From Candidatus Acidiferrum typicum (lineage in GTDB: Bacteria; Acidobacteriota; Terriglobia; Acidiferrales; UBA7541): DNA of 47,967 bases. Below the pieces are notes generated by a model that was not told the DNA's origin, made no database searches, and was given only the letters and a program-made list of their open reading frames with translations. The DNA is taken from NCBI GenBank assembly GCA_025463055.1, contig JAOAPV010000012.1:1-47967 (forward strand), written 5' to 3'. Below, in pieces: positions 1 to 7,969 of the stretch. Position 1 is the stretch's first letter; every line of letters starts with the position of its first letter. A program made the position numbers and the translations under genes.

Positions 1-167
1 GGTCCAGCGCGTACAGACCGGTCGCTTCCAAGACCACTCTCACCCGCTGCCCTCCGCGGGTGAGAGTGCGCAGCAATTGCCGATGCCCAGCGGGTGTGTT
101 GGCAAAACGCTTCAGCCTTACACTCCCGGGGGAGGGGGGTTACCTCGCTCAATGGGCGCTTCTTCAC
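1..167 (-). pseudogene. IS110-family transposase, N-terminal part, frameshifted and cut by window edge
   Basis: Read on the minus strand, positions 1 to about 108 encode FANTPAGHRQLL, then RVRVVLEATGLYALD. This is the pattern of the IS110 DEDD transposase N-terminal half, where an Asn-Thr-x-x-Gly-His stretch precedes a Val-Val-x-Glu-Ala-Thr-Gly strand. Upstream of the A-run at 104-107 the family-like reading moves to another frame (PLPRECKAEAF, from a possible GTG at 167). One extra base in that run would explain the break. No intact N-terminus with the first catalytic Asp was found, and the C-terminal half lies outside the window. It is probably a decayed insertion sequence. The family call rests on a short stretch. 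Confidence 0.5.
35..68. repeat. 13-bp perfect inverted repeat inside the transposase remnant
   Basis: CACTCTCACCCGC at 35-47 is repeated as its exact reverse complement at 56-68, with an 8-base loop between. It lies within the transposase-like reading frame and has no T-run, so it is not an obvious terminator. Confidence 0.8.
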
Positions 168-320
168 ACAAGCGTTGTACGCGGTGGGCCGTATCCTTTC
201 CGCTACCTCAGTACCGCGAGCCTATTGCGCCAACCGCACCTGCATTCCACCATTGCCCAGACGCACCCAATCGATTCTTTCGTGCGCTGCCCGTCTCTCT
301 AGCGGACAGGTGAAACCGTC

Positions 321-1088
321 ATGGCGACCATCAACCGTCAAGAACTCGACCAACTCGAACGCCGCGAACTCCAGCTCACCATTTTCGCGTCCGTCTTCGT
401 CTTCGTGCTGGCCAGCGGCCTCGCCGTTTTCATGTACCCGATGGTCTTCGTCCACGCCGATACAGCCAACAAGTGGACTCTTCGCGTCGCCTTCTTCGGA
501 TTCTGCGCGCTCACGCTTCTCTTCATCGGCTACCTCCTCGACCGCCAGCGCACCGTCCGCAAGCTCAAGCAGCAAATCCTTGAAGAGCTCGAGCGCAATA
601 TCGAACTCCACCTCCAAGCCAGCGCCGACCTGCTCCACACCATGCCGGACATCAACCATTTCTGGGATCGCCTCACCATGGAGTATCGCCGCGCCATGAC
701 CATGCAGCGCAATCTCTCGCTGCTGATCGTCAAGGCCAAGCTCGGCGCTTCCCCCACCGGCGACAACACTTCCGCGCTCGGCGACGCCGCCAAAGCCATG
801 TCCCGCAAGCTGCGCCCCACCGACTCGATCTATCGCCTGGCTCCCGAAATTTTTGGACTCGTGCTTCCCGAGACCGACACGCTAAATGCCAAGCGCATCG
901 CCGTCCGCCTGCAAGAAGAGCTGCAAGCCGTCCGCGCCAAACACGGCGGCGTCTTCGAGACTAGCGTCCACAATTACCCCGAAAACGCCCAAAGCTCCCA
1001 CGAACTGGAAGACATAGTGAAGTCCCTGCTCCCAGTAAAAGAAGATTACGCCGTCCCAGTCGCCACGCCAGTCTCGGCCAAAGCGTAG
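321..1088 (+). CDS. Membrane protein with degenerate GGDEF-like domain
   Basis: The 255-residue protein has two membrane helices near residues 20-42 and 51-72, then a short coiled-coil linker rich in Leu, Lys and Glu. The C-terminal region keeps the layout of a diguanylate cyclase: RKLRPTDSIYRLAPEIFGLVLP aligns by eye with the R-x-x-D-x-x-x-R-x-GGDEF segment. The signature GGDEF has become APEIF and the metal-binding Asp of the first strand is not evident. Cyclase activity is therefore unlikely, and a sensory, scaffolding or GTP-binding role is more plausible. It stands alone, followed by a strong terminator. The start fits, with a weak upstream GACAGG. The fold assignment is inference from spacing. 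Confidence 0.75.
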   Translation: MATINRQELDQLERRELQLTIFASVFVFVLASGLAVFMYPMVFVHADTANKWTLRVAFFGFCALTLLFIGYLLDRQRTVRKLKQQILEELERNIELHLQASADLLHTMPDINHFWDRLTMEYRRAMTMQRNLSLLIVKAKLGASPTGDNTSALGDAAKAMSRKLRPTDSIYRLAPEIFGLVLPETDTLNAKRIAVRLQEELQAVRAKHGGVFETSVHNYPENAQSSHELEDIVKSLLPVKEDYAVPVATPVSAKA

Positions 1089-1123
1089 TGACGTTTTGGG
1101 GCTTTTGAATTTGATTTTGTAGC

Positions 1124-1150
1124 GCCCGCTTTCTGAAGCGGGCGTTTTTG
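1124..1150 (+). terminator. Rho-independent terminator
   Basis: CGCCCGCTT and AAGCGGGCG form a 9-bp stem around a 4-base loop, followed by TTTTT. It ends the gene at 321-1088. Because the stem has A-runs on the other side it may also act weakly on the convergent minus-strand gene. Confidence 0.85.
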
Positions 1151-1181
1151 ACTTTAGTATTTAAGAAAAGCAGGAGGAAAA

Positions 1182-2420
1182 CTAAGCCAGCGCCTGCTGC
1201 AAATCAGCAATGAGATCCTCAGAATCTTCAATACCGATGGACACGCGCACCATGCCCGGACTCACGCCCGCCCGCGTCAGCTCTTCCGCCGTCATGTTGT
1301 AGTGCGAGGTATAAATCGGCAAAACCACCAGCGATTCCACGCCGCCCAGGCTAGCCGCCAACAAAAACAATTGCACGCGATCGCAAACGCGCCGCGCGGC
1401 CGGCAGGCCGCCCTTCAAATCAAACGCGAGCATCGAGCCGAATCCGCGCATTTGCCGCTTCGCCAGTTTGTAATCCGGATGCGAAGGCAACCCCGGATAA
1501 AATACGCGCGCCACTTTCGGATGCTTCTCCAAAAATTTCGCCACCGCCATCGCGTTCTCGCACTGTTTTCGCACGCGCAGTCCCAGCGTCTTGATCCCGC
1601 GATTCAACAAATACGCCGCTTCGGGATCCATCGAGCCGCCCAGATAAATCACCATGTGCTGCACGCGCTCCATCCATTTCTTATCCCCCACCGCCACTCC
1701 CGCAATCACATCGGAGTGCCCCGCCAGCGCTTTCGTTGCGCTGTGCACCACCATGTCGTATCCGAGTTTGATGGGCTGCTGCAGCACCGGCGTGGCAAAC
1801 GTGTTGTCGATAATCGAAACCAAATTGTGCTTCTTCGCAAACTGCGCAGCTTTCGCAACATCCACCAAGCGGACAGTCGGATTCGTCGGACTTTCCACAT
1901 ACAAAACACGCGTACGCGAATTCACCAGCTCGTCAATTCCAGCGAGGTCAGTCCCCACATGATGCACTTTGATTCCGAGATCTCCGAACACATCGCGCAT
2001 CAGCCGGTACGTTCCGCCGTAAAGTTGCGCGGTTGAAATTAATTCGTCGCCGCATTTCAGCGCGCCAAGCAACGCGCTGGAAATCGCCGCCATTCCTGAA
2101 GCGGTGACCACCGCGGCTTCCGCACCTTCCAGCGCCGCAATTTTCTGTTCCGCGATCGCCAGCGTAGGGTTTCCGTAGCGCGTATAGATGTAAGCTTTGC
2201 TCTTACCCTCTGCCCACAACTTCATCTCCGCCGTCGACGAAAAGGTGAACGTGCTCGTGCGTGCGATCGGCGTGCCCACTCCCACGCCAATGCCGTGCTT
2301 GTTCCCTTCTCCCGCATGAACCGCATTCGTCTGCGCGCCGCGCACGGGCGAATTCTTGCCGGCGCGCAATTTCCTCGTTCTGGGCGAACCTGTTTTTGTG
2401 GACGAAGACTTTGTTTTCAT
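1182..2420 (-). CDS. Cys/Met-metabolism PLP-dependent enzyme (cystathionine gamma-synthase/lyase family)
   Basis: This 412-residue protein is a fold-type I PLP enzyme of the trans-sulfuration family. Family landmarks are YTRYGNPT (substrate/PLP contact), the ESPTNP strand, DNTFATP with the cofactor-binding Asp near residue 205, and VHSATKALAGH with the Schiff-base Lys near residue 230. Its length of about 400 residues is normal for the family. The sequence alone does not separate cystathionine gamma-synthase, cystathionine or methionine gamma-lyase, and O-acetylhomoserine sulfhydrylase. I chose the ATG at 2420 because GGCAGGG lies just upstream; a longer frame reaches 2507. The N-terminal 30 residues are basic and low in complexity. 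No pathway partners are adjacent. Confidence 0.9.
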   Translation of the reverse strand: MKTKSSSTKTGSPRTRKLRAGKNSPVRGAQTNAVHAGEGNKHGIGVGVGTPIARTSTFTFSSTAEMKLWAEGKSKAYIYTRYGNPTLAIAEQKIAALEGAEAAVVTASGMAAISSALLGALKCGDELISTAQLYGGTYRLMRDVFGDLGIKVHHVGTDLAGIDELVNSRTRVLYVESPTNPTVRLVDVAKAAQFAKKHNLVSIIDNTFATPVLQQPIKLGYDMVVHSATKALAGHSDVIAGVAVGDKKWMERVQHMVIYLGGSMDPEAAYLLNRGIKTLGLRVRKQCENAMAVAKFLEKHPKVARVFYPGLPSHPDYKLAKRQMRGFGSMLAFDLKGGLPAARRVCDRVQLFLLAASLGGVESLVVLPIYTSHYNMTAEELTRAGVSPGMVRVSIGIEDSEDLIADLQQALA

Positions 2421-2662
2421 GGCCCTGCCATTTTGAGTGCGCATTTCTCCGCAGCAAGCACCAATTTGGGCTGACAGGAAACGCAGGGTGCTCTTTAGGA
2501 AAAACACGCTTACTTAACCGCTATACGCCCGGCGTTTGAGCGAAAATAAATACTAGGCAGCTAACTCACACTCGGGACCAGCTAAGTTTACGTTTTTGAC
2601 ATTTAAGGCCATGAAACCAGACGTGCTGTTAGCGCCACCGACGAATGGACAGGAGGTAGCTC

Positions 2663-3370
2663 GTGACAACGAAAAAGTTAGAGTTGGAGCTACCCGTCTC
2701 CAAGGGGAAAAACCGGCGAAGCGACCGCTACCCTGTCGTTGTGCCGGTGAGAGTGAAATGGCTCGAGCCTAGCGGCGCAGGCGTCATCGAGTTTGCGGAA
2801 GCCAAAGAAGTGAACATGCATGGCGGGCTGCTCGAAATGAAAGGCCGCCCGGCTATCAACAGCGTTGTCGAGCTGACCAATCTCAGCTCAACTCGAACAG
2901 CCTCCGCGCAAGTGATCTCCCACCGCCTCTCCAAAAAGGGCGACATTTTGGGAATAGCCATCGAGCTTCTTACTCCCAGCGAAAGCTTTTGGGGCGTGAC
3001 CTTCCGCCTGAAGGTGGCAATTGACGACCTGCTGAAACTGGAAAAGGACATGAAGGACAGCCGGTCGGGGGGAATGGATCCTCGGGTCCTTCGCGAGTTT
3101 CGCGACGCGGTCGATTATGTGCGCAAGACCGCCTGGGCTCTTCAAGAATTGCAGGAACGCCAGGCCCATCAACGCGACATCGCCACAGTGCGCTCTTTGC
3201 TCACCGACGAACGCGTCCGCCGCGCCACGCAGCTTAGCAAAGCACTGGCCTCCGATTTGGAGTCCCATGAAGTTGGCGACGCAACGCCCGGGACCGCCGA
3301 ACTTTTCCGCGCGATTGAAATCCTGCATCAGCGGCTGGCAGATTTGTTCAAGGTCAGAGAATCTCAGTAG
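2663..3370 (+). CDS. PilZ-domain protein with C-terminal helical region
   Basis: The GTG start at 2663 is set by a perfect AGGAGGT at 2651-2657. Residues 17-110 look like a PilZ c-di-GMP-binding domain. RRSDR supplies the R-x-x-x-R loop, and VNMHGGLLEM sits where the usual D/N-x-S-x-x-G motif falls, with His replacing Ser and the Gly one position early. Binding may therefore be altered. Residues 120-235 are predicted helical and charged, with no recognised domain, and could mediate dimerisation or partner contacts. The gene stands alone on the plus strand. The PilZ call is by motif order and strand pattern. Confidence 0.75.
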   Translation: MTTKKLELELPVSKGKNRRSDRYPVVVPVRVKWLEPSGAGVIEFAEAKEVNMHGGLLEMKGRPAINSVVELTNLSSTRTASAQVISHRLSKKGDILGIAIELLTPSESFWGVTFRLKVAIDDLLKLEKDMKDSRSGGMDPRVLREFRDAVDYVRKTAWALQELQERQAHQRDIATVRSLLTDERVRRATQLSKALASDLESHEVGDATPGTAELFRAIEILHQRLADLFKVRESQ

Positions 3371-3471
3371 CCGCTCCACAGAGGATTCCCTAAAAACCGC
3401 GCTCGACTTCTGACGGACTTTTACTTTGATCCTTCCCGCTGGCGTGACCTGTATAGTGTTATGAAAGGCTT

Positions 3472-3942
3472 ATGCCGCGTCTGCTCGCTTCCAACGAACA
3501 TCTCGATTACATTGCCGCGCTCCTGGATGATATCTTCCGCATCCCTGGAACCAAGATTCGCTTTGGCCTCGACGCGCTGATCGGATGGATACCGGGTATT
3601 GGCGATGCGATGACAGGCATCGCCTCCTTTCTCATTGTGTTCGCGTCCTGGCGTCGCGGCGCGAAAGGAGTGACGCTCGCGCGCATGATCGCGAACGTGC
3701 TCCTCGAAACAGCCATCGGAGCCATACCCGTAGCAGGCGACGTCTTCCACGTGATTTGGAAGGCCAATCGGCGCAACTACCGGCTGCTGCTTCGAGAAAG
3801 GGAACAACCTGGGGCCAGCACCTCCCGGGACTGGACGTTCCTCGCTGTTCTTCTACTAGCTGTGATTGCGGCGGCCGCGATTCCGATTGCCATCTTGATT
3901 TGGCTGCTTCGCTCGCAAGTCACAATCCCGCTGCCCAGCTAA
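3472..3942 (+). CDS. DUF4112 membrane protein
   Basis: The 156-residue protein has the DUF4112 pattern. An amphipathic N-terminus is followed by a DIFRIPGTKIRFGLDALIG stretch, a WIPGIGDAMTG turn and a second IPVAGDVFHVIWKANRRN segment. A C-terminal hydrophobic helix lies at about residues 122-147. The paired Pro-x-x-Gly-Asp turns are the hallmark of the family, whose function is unknown. AAAGG lies only a few bases before the ATG, so translation initiation is probably modest. The gene lies between a PilZ protein and a DUF885 peptidase, with no operon logic visible. Confidence 0.85.
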   Translation: MPRLLASNEHLDYIAALLDDIFRIPGTKIRFGLDALIGWIPGIGDAMTGIASFLIVFASWRRGAKGVTLARMIANVLLETAIGAIPVAGDVFHVIWKANRRNYRLLLREREQPGASTSRDWTFLAVLLLAVIAAAAIPIAILIWLLRSQVTIPLPS

Positions 3943-4089
3943 CCCAGCGTTGGAAGTTGGCCGCCGTTGGCAGCGTCCTCACGTCCGGCACACCGGCATG
4001 TTCCTCGCGCGCCTCTCCTGAAGCTCAAAATTCAAAGGCAGGACAATTTTTCGTGCAACGATTTCCGACCTCTGCTACGCTCACGCCCC

Positions 4090-5841
4090 ATGCGACTTTA
4101 CCAAAGCCTCTTTTTCGTGCTACTCCTGGGCCGCTGCGCGCTTGCCCAGGATCTCAAACCCGTTGCTGAGCGTCTGGCCGCGCAGAACGCCCTGTTCGAC
4201 GAGCAGTACGAGTCTGACCTGCGAAACTTCCCCACTCGCGCGACTTCGTTCGGCGACTACCGCTACAACGACCAGCTCCCCGACTACTCACTCGCCGCCA
4301 TCGCCCGGCACAACGAGACCGACCACGCCTTCTTGAGCCGGCTCAATGCCATCGGCACCACCGGCTTTTCCGACCAGGATCAACTCTCCCACGATCTACT
4401 TGTTCGCGTGCTTCAGCAGCGCATTGCGGACTTCGATTTGAAGGAATACGAGATGCCGGTCAACCAGTTCAACGGCATCCACACTTTTCTTGCGGATCTG
4501 CCGCTGTCCGTTCCTCTCGATTCCGTGAAGCATTATGAAGACTACATAGCTCGCCTTCACCAGATTCCGCGTGCCCTGAACCAGACAATCGAGGCTCTCC
4601 GCGCCGGCATGAAGGACAACCTGATGCCCGTGCGTTTTCTTCTGGAGAAAATTCCTGCTCAGTGCCAGGGCATTGTAGATTCGGATCCCTTTCTGCTTCC
4701 GACCAAGAAGTACCCCGCCATCATCTCTCTGGAAGATCAGAAGCGTCTGACACAGCAGATCGGCGCCACTACAGAGACCGAAGTGATCCCCGCCTACAAG
4801 ACCTTCGCTGCCTTCGTTCGCACGGAGTATGCCCCACGCGGCCGCACCACACTTGCTGTTGTCTCTCTGTCAGACGGCGAGAAGCGCTACCAAAACGACA
4901 TCTACGGCCGCACGACCACACACAAGACGGCGGATGAGATCCATCAGCTCGGTCTCCGCGAAATCGATCGCATTGAGGCCGAGATGACGACCATCGCGAA
5001 AAAAGAGGGCTTCTCGGACCTCGCCTCTTTCCGCGCATCGCTCAAAACCAATCCAAAATACAAACCCACTTCATCGGAGCAAATTCTCGATGATTTTCGC
5101 CACTACATAGCGCAAATGGAGCCCAAACTGCCCGGGCTCTTTACGCTGCTTCCTAAGTCGCCTGTAACCGTCGAGGCAATTCCTGCCTTCCAGGCCGCGG
5201 CGGCAACTCACTATGTCACCGGAACTCCGGATGGTAAGCGGCCCGGCCGCGTCGTAGTCGCCACCTCTAACTTTGCGGAGCGTTCACTAATCGACGACGA
5301 AGCGGTCGCTTACCACGAAGGCGTGCCCGGCCACCATATGCAACTATCCGTGCAGCAGCAGCTCACGGGTTTGCCTAAGTTCCGTCTCCACGGTCTCGGA
5401 TTCAACGCATACAGCGAAGGCTGGGCCTTGTACGCAGAGCAGCTTGGAAAAGAGGTTGGCTTTTATCAGGATCCCGTTTCGGACTACGGCCGCCTTTCCT
5501 CCGAACTCTTCCGCGCCGTCCGCTTGGTCGTCGATACGGGCATCCATTCCAAAGGCTGGACTCGCGATCAAGTTGTGGATTTCATGCGCAAGTCGGGCGC
5601 GGTCGACGAGCCTACCATTCAATCCGAAACCGACCGCTACATAGCGTGGCCCGCGCAGGCGCTGAGTTACAAGCTTGGCCAGCTCAAGTTCCGCGAGCTC
5701 CGTGACCGCGCGCAGAAAGAATTAGGCTCCAAGTTCGACATCCGCACCTTCCACGATGAGATGATTAATGGCGGAACCCTGCCCCTCGACATGCTCGAGG
5801 CGCGCACGGACAAATGGATCGCCCAGCAGAAATCAAAATAA
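4090..5841 (+). CDS. DUF885 family protein, putative secreted metallopeptidase
   Basis: From the ATG at 4090 the protein is 583 residues, beginning with a signal peptide (MRLYQSLFFVLLLGRCALA, cleavage before QDLK). A longer frame to 3967 adds a basic leader that hides the signal, so it was rejected. The family hallmark is YHEGVPGHH at residues 408-416, an HExxxxHH metal-site motif, followed by a YSEGWALYAE segment that supplies a further Glu ligand. Length and domain coverage are normal for DUF885 proteins, which are common in Acidobacteriota and resemble M32/M3-like zinc peptidases. It is expected to act in the periplasm or outside the cell. Substrate is unknown. Confidence 0.9.
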   Translation: MRLYQSLFFVLLLGRCALAQDLKPVAERLAAQNALFDEQYESDLRNFPTRATSFGDYRYNDQLPDYSLAAIARHNETDHAFLSRLNAIGTTGFSDQDQLSHDLLVRVLQQRIADFDLKEYEMPVNQFNGIHTFLADLPLSVPLDSVKHYEDYIARLHQIPRALNQTIEALRAGMKDNLMPVRFLLEKIPAQCQGIVDSDPFLLPTKKYPAIISLEDQKRLTQQIGATTETEVIPAYKTFAAFVRTEYAPRGRTTLAVVSLSDGEKRYQNDIYGRTTTHKTADEIHQLGLREIDRIEAEMTTIAKKEGFSDLASFRASLKTNPKYKPTSSEQILDDFRHYIAQMEPKLPGLFTLLPKSPVTVEAIPAFQAAAATHYVTGTPDGKRPGRVVVATSNFAERSLIDDEAVAYHEGVPGHHMQLSVQQQLTGLPKFRLHGLGFNAYSEGWALYAEQLGKEVGFYQDPVSDYGRLSSELFRAVRLVVDTGIHSKGWTRDQVVDFMRKSGAVDEPTIQSETDRYIAWPAQALSYKLGQLKFRELRDRAQKELGSKFDIRTFHDEMINGGTLPLDMLEARTDKWIAQQKSK

Positions 5842-6013
5842 CCTGTTTGACTGCCGCAATCCCGCAATCCATTCGGCCTCTAGCTCGTCAAGAATGTTTT
5901 GCACAGTTTAGGCGGCGATGATTCAACCGAATCTTCAACGAACCCAGCTAAGCGTGCGCAGTTTACACAGGTGATTTTGCCTGCTGCGGCTTGTGTGCTA
6001 GTTTTCTTTGTTT

Positions 6014-6622
6014 ATGGCTAAGCGGATTGGCGTGCTGTTGAGTGGGCGCGGGTCGAACTTTGAGGCGCTGGCGGACAGCGTTGCGGCGGGGCGCATCCCG
6101 GGTGCGGAGATCGCCGTGGTGATCAGCAATCGTGAGGGCGCGCCGGGAATTGATAAGGCGAAAGAACGGAAAATTGCGGCTCGCGTGATTCCCTCGAAAG
6201 GGCTGGAGCGCGAGGCGTACGACCGGCAGGTTGTTGCCGTCTTGAACGAGCACAAAGTGGATTTGGTCTGCCTGGCCGGATATATGCGGCTGCTTTCGCC
6301 TTTTTTCGTGGCTTCATTTCCGAATCGCATCCTTAATATTCATCCTTCGCTGCTGCCGTCGTTCCCGGGGCTCGAATCGCAGCGGCAGGCGCTCGAATAT
6401 GGCGTGAAATTTGCCGGCTGCACCGTGCACTTTGTGGACGAGAATCTGGATGCTGGGCCGATTGTGCTGCAAGCGACCGTTCCCGTTCGTGATGACGACA
6501 CGGAAGAGTCGCTTTCCACGCGCATTTTGGCCGAAGAGCACCGCATTTACACGGAGGCGGTGCGCATCGTGCTCGAAGGAAAATACAAGATCGTTGGTAG
6601 GCAAGTGATCAGGACAAACTGA
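6014..6622 (+). CDS. purN: Phosphoribosylglycinamide formyltransferase
   Basis: This 202-residue GAR transformylase moves a formyl group from 10-formyltetrahydrofolate to glycinamide ribonucleotide in purine synthesis. The N-terminal phosphate loop is VLLSGRGSNFEAL. The catalytic triad is intact as N108 and H110 in LNIHPSLLPSFPG and D146 in NLDAGPI, at the same spacing as in E. coli PurN. I chose the ATG at 6014 because it starts the family-like MAKRIGVLL; a TTG two codons upstream is less likely. tyrS follows 22 bases downstream, so the two housekeeping genes may share a transcript. Confidence 0.97.
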   Translation: MAKRIGVLLSGRGSNFEALADSVAAGRIPGAEIAVVISNREGAPGIDKAKERKIAARVIPSKGLEREAYDRQVVAVLNEHKVDLVCLAGYMRLLSPFFVASFPNRILNIHPSLLPSFPGLESQRQALEYGVKFAGCTVHFVDENLDAGPIVLQATVPVRDDDTEESLSTRILAEEHRIYTEAVRIVLEGKYKIVGRQVIRTN

Positions 6623-6644
6623 AAGGCCAAAACTGAAAGACTAA

Positions 6645-7949
6645 ATGAGCGAAGCACAATTCAAACCCGTGGAAGAGCAGCTCGCCTACTTGAAAAAAGG
6701 CGTAGCGGAGATTATTCGCGAGAGCGAGCTGAAGGCGAAACTGGAAGAGTCGCTGAAAACAGGCAAGCCGCTGCGCGCAAAACTCGGAGTGGACCCGACC
6801 GCCCCCGATTTGCATCTCGGCCATACCGTCGTCATTCGCAAGCTGAAGCATTTTCAGGATATGGGCCATACCGCCGTGTTTCTTATCGGCGATTTCACGG
6901 CGCTGGTCGGCGATCCCACCGGGCAATCGGAAACGCGACCGCCGCTTTCACGCGAGCAAGTGCAAGCCAACGCTAAAACGTATCTGGAGCAAGTGTTCAA
7001 GATTTTGGACCCGAAAAAAACGGAGGTCCGCTACAACAGCGAATGGCTGGATAAGCTCTCCAGCTACGACATCGTGCACCTGTGCGCGAAATATCGCGTA
7101 GCGCGCATGCTGGAGCGCGAAGATTTTCGCACACGCCTGGAAAATGAGCAGCCCATCTCCATGCACGAGCTGCTATACCCGCTCATCGTGGCCTATGACT
7201 CGGTGGTGCTGAAAGCCGACGTCGAGCTGGGCGCTACGGAGCAAAAATTCAACTTGCTGATGGGCCGCGAAATCCAGCGCGAGTACGGCCTCGAATCGCA
7301 AGTGTGCATGACCATGCCGATCCTGGTGGGGACCGACGGTCAGCGCAAAATGTCCAAGAGCCTCGGAAACTATGTGGGCATCACGGAAGCGCCGGGAGAA
7401 ATGTTCGGCAAGCTGATGTCTATCTCTGATGAGCTCATGTGGAGCTATTGGGATCTGGTGACCGACCGTACCGAATCGTGGATTGCGGAGATACGCAAAA
7501 CGATCAAAGAAGGCACAACGCATCCGATGGATGTGAAGATGCGGCTTGCGCAGGAAATCATCGCCCAGTTTCACGGCAGAGATGCGGCGAAGCAGGCGGC
7601 AGACAACTTCCAGCGCGTGTTTCGCAATCGTGAAGCCCCAGAGGAAATACCGGAGATTCGATTGAAGCGGGTTCCGGGCGGAGTCTTTGCGACGCTGCCA
7701 AAATCGGGAGTGGTTGCGGAGGAAATCACGCTGCCGCTTTCCAGCGGCTCGGAAAAGTGGTCGAGAATTTTGGCGGGATTGGAACAGGTGCCTTCGGCGT
7801 CGGAAGCAGAACGCGTGATGAAGCAGGGCGGATTTGAGATCGACGGGCTGCCGACGAGCGACCCGACCGTCAAACTCAATCTAGAGCAGCCCGGCTCGTA
7901 TCGGGTGCGATTCGGGAAAAAGAAATTTCTGCGAATCGTGGTCGAGTAG
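6645..7949 (+). CDS. tyrS: Tyrosyl-tRNA synthetase
   Basis: This class I synthetase has 434 residues and charges tRNA-Tyr in the cytoplasm. The nucleotide-binding HIGH motif appears as HLGH at residues 57-60 and the second motif as KMSKS at 235-239. A C-terminal S4-type RNA-binding domain covers roughly residues 370-434 ([14 protein letters not shown] and following). The long form with a distinct linker resembles the TyrZ-type subgroup more than the E. coli TyrS subgroup, judged by the [14 protein letters not shown] opening. It directly follows purN and converges with the subtilase gene, whose stop is 20 bases beyond. Confidence 0.97.
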   Translation: MSEAQFKPVEEQLAYLKKGVAEIIRESELKAKLEESLKTGKPLRAKLGVDPTAPDLHLGHTVVIRKLKHFQDMGHTAVFLIGDFTALVGDPTGQSETRPPLSREQVQANAKTYLEQVFKILDPKKTEVRYNSEWLDKLSSYDIVHLCAKYRVARMLEREDFRTRLENEQPISMHELLYPLIVAYDSVVLKADVELGATEQKFNLLMGREIQREYGLESQVCMTMPILVGTDGQRKMSKSLGNYVGITEAPGEMFGKLMSISDELMWSYWDLVTDRTESWIAEIRKTIKEGTTHPMDVKMRLAQEIIAQFHGRDAAKQAADNFQRVFRNREAPEEIPEIRLKRVPGGVFATLPKSGVVAEEITLPLSSGSEKWSRILAGLEQVPSASEAERVMKQGGFEIDGLPTSDPTVKLNLEQPGSYRVRFGKKKFLRIVVE

Positions 7950-7969
7950 CGGTTCAGTCCATCCTCTCT

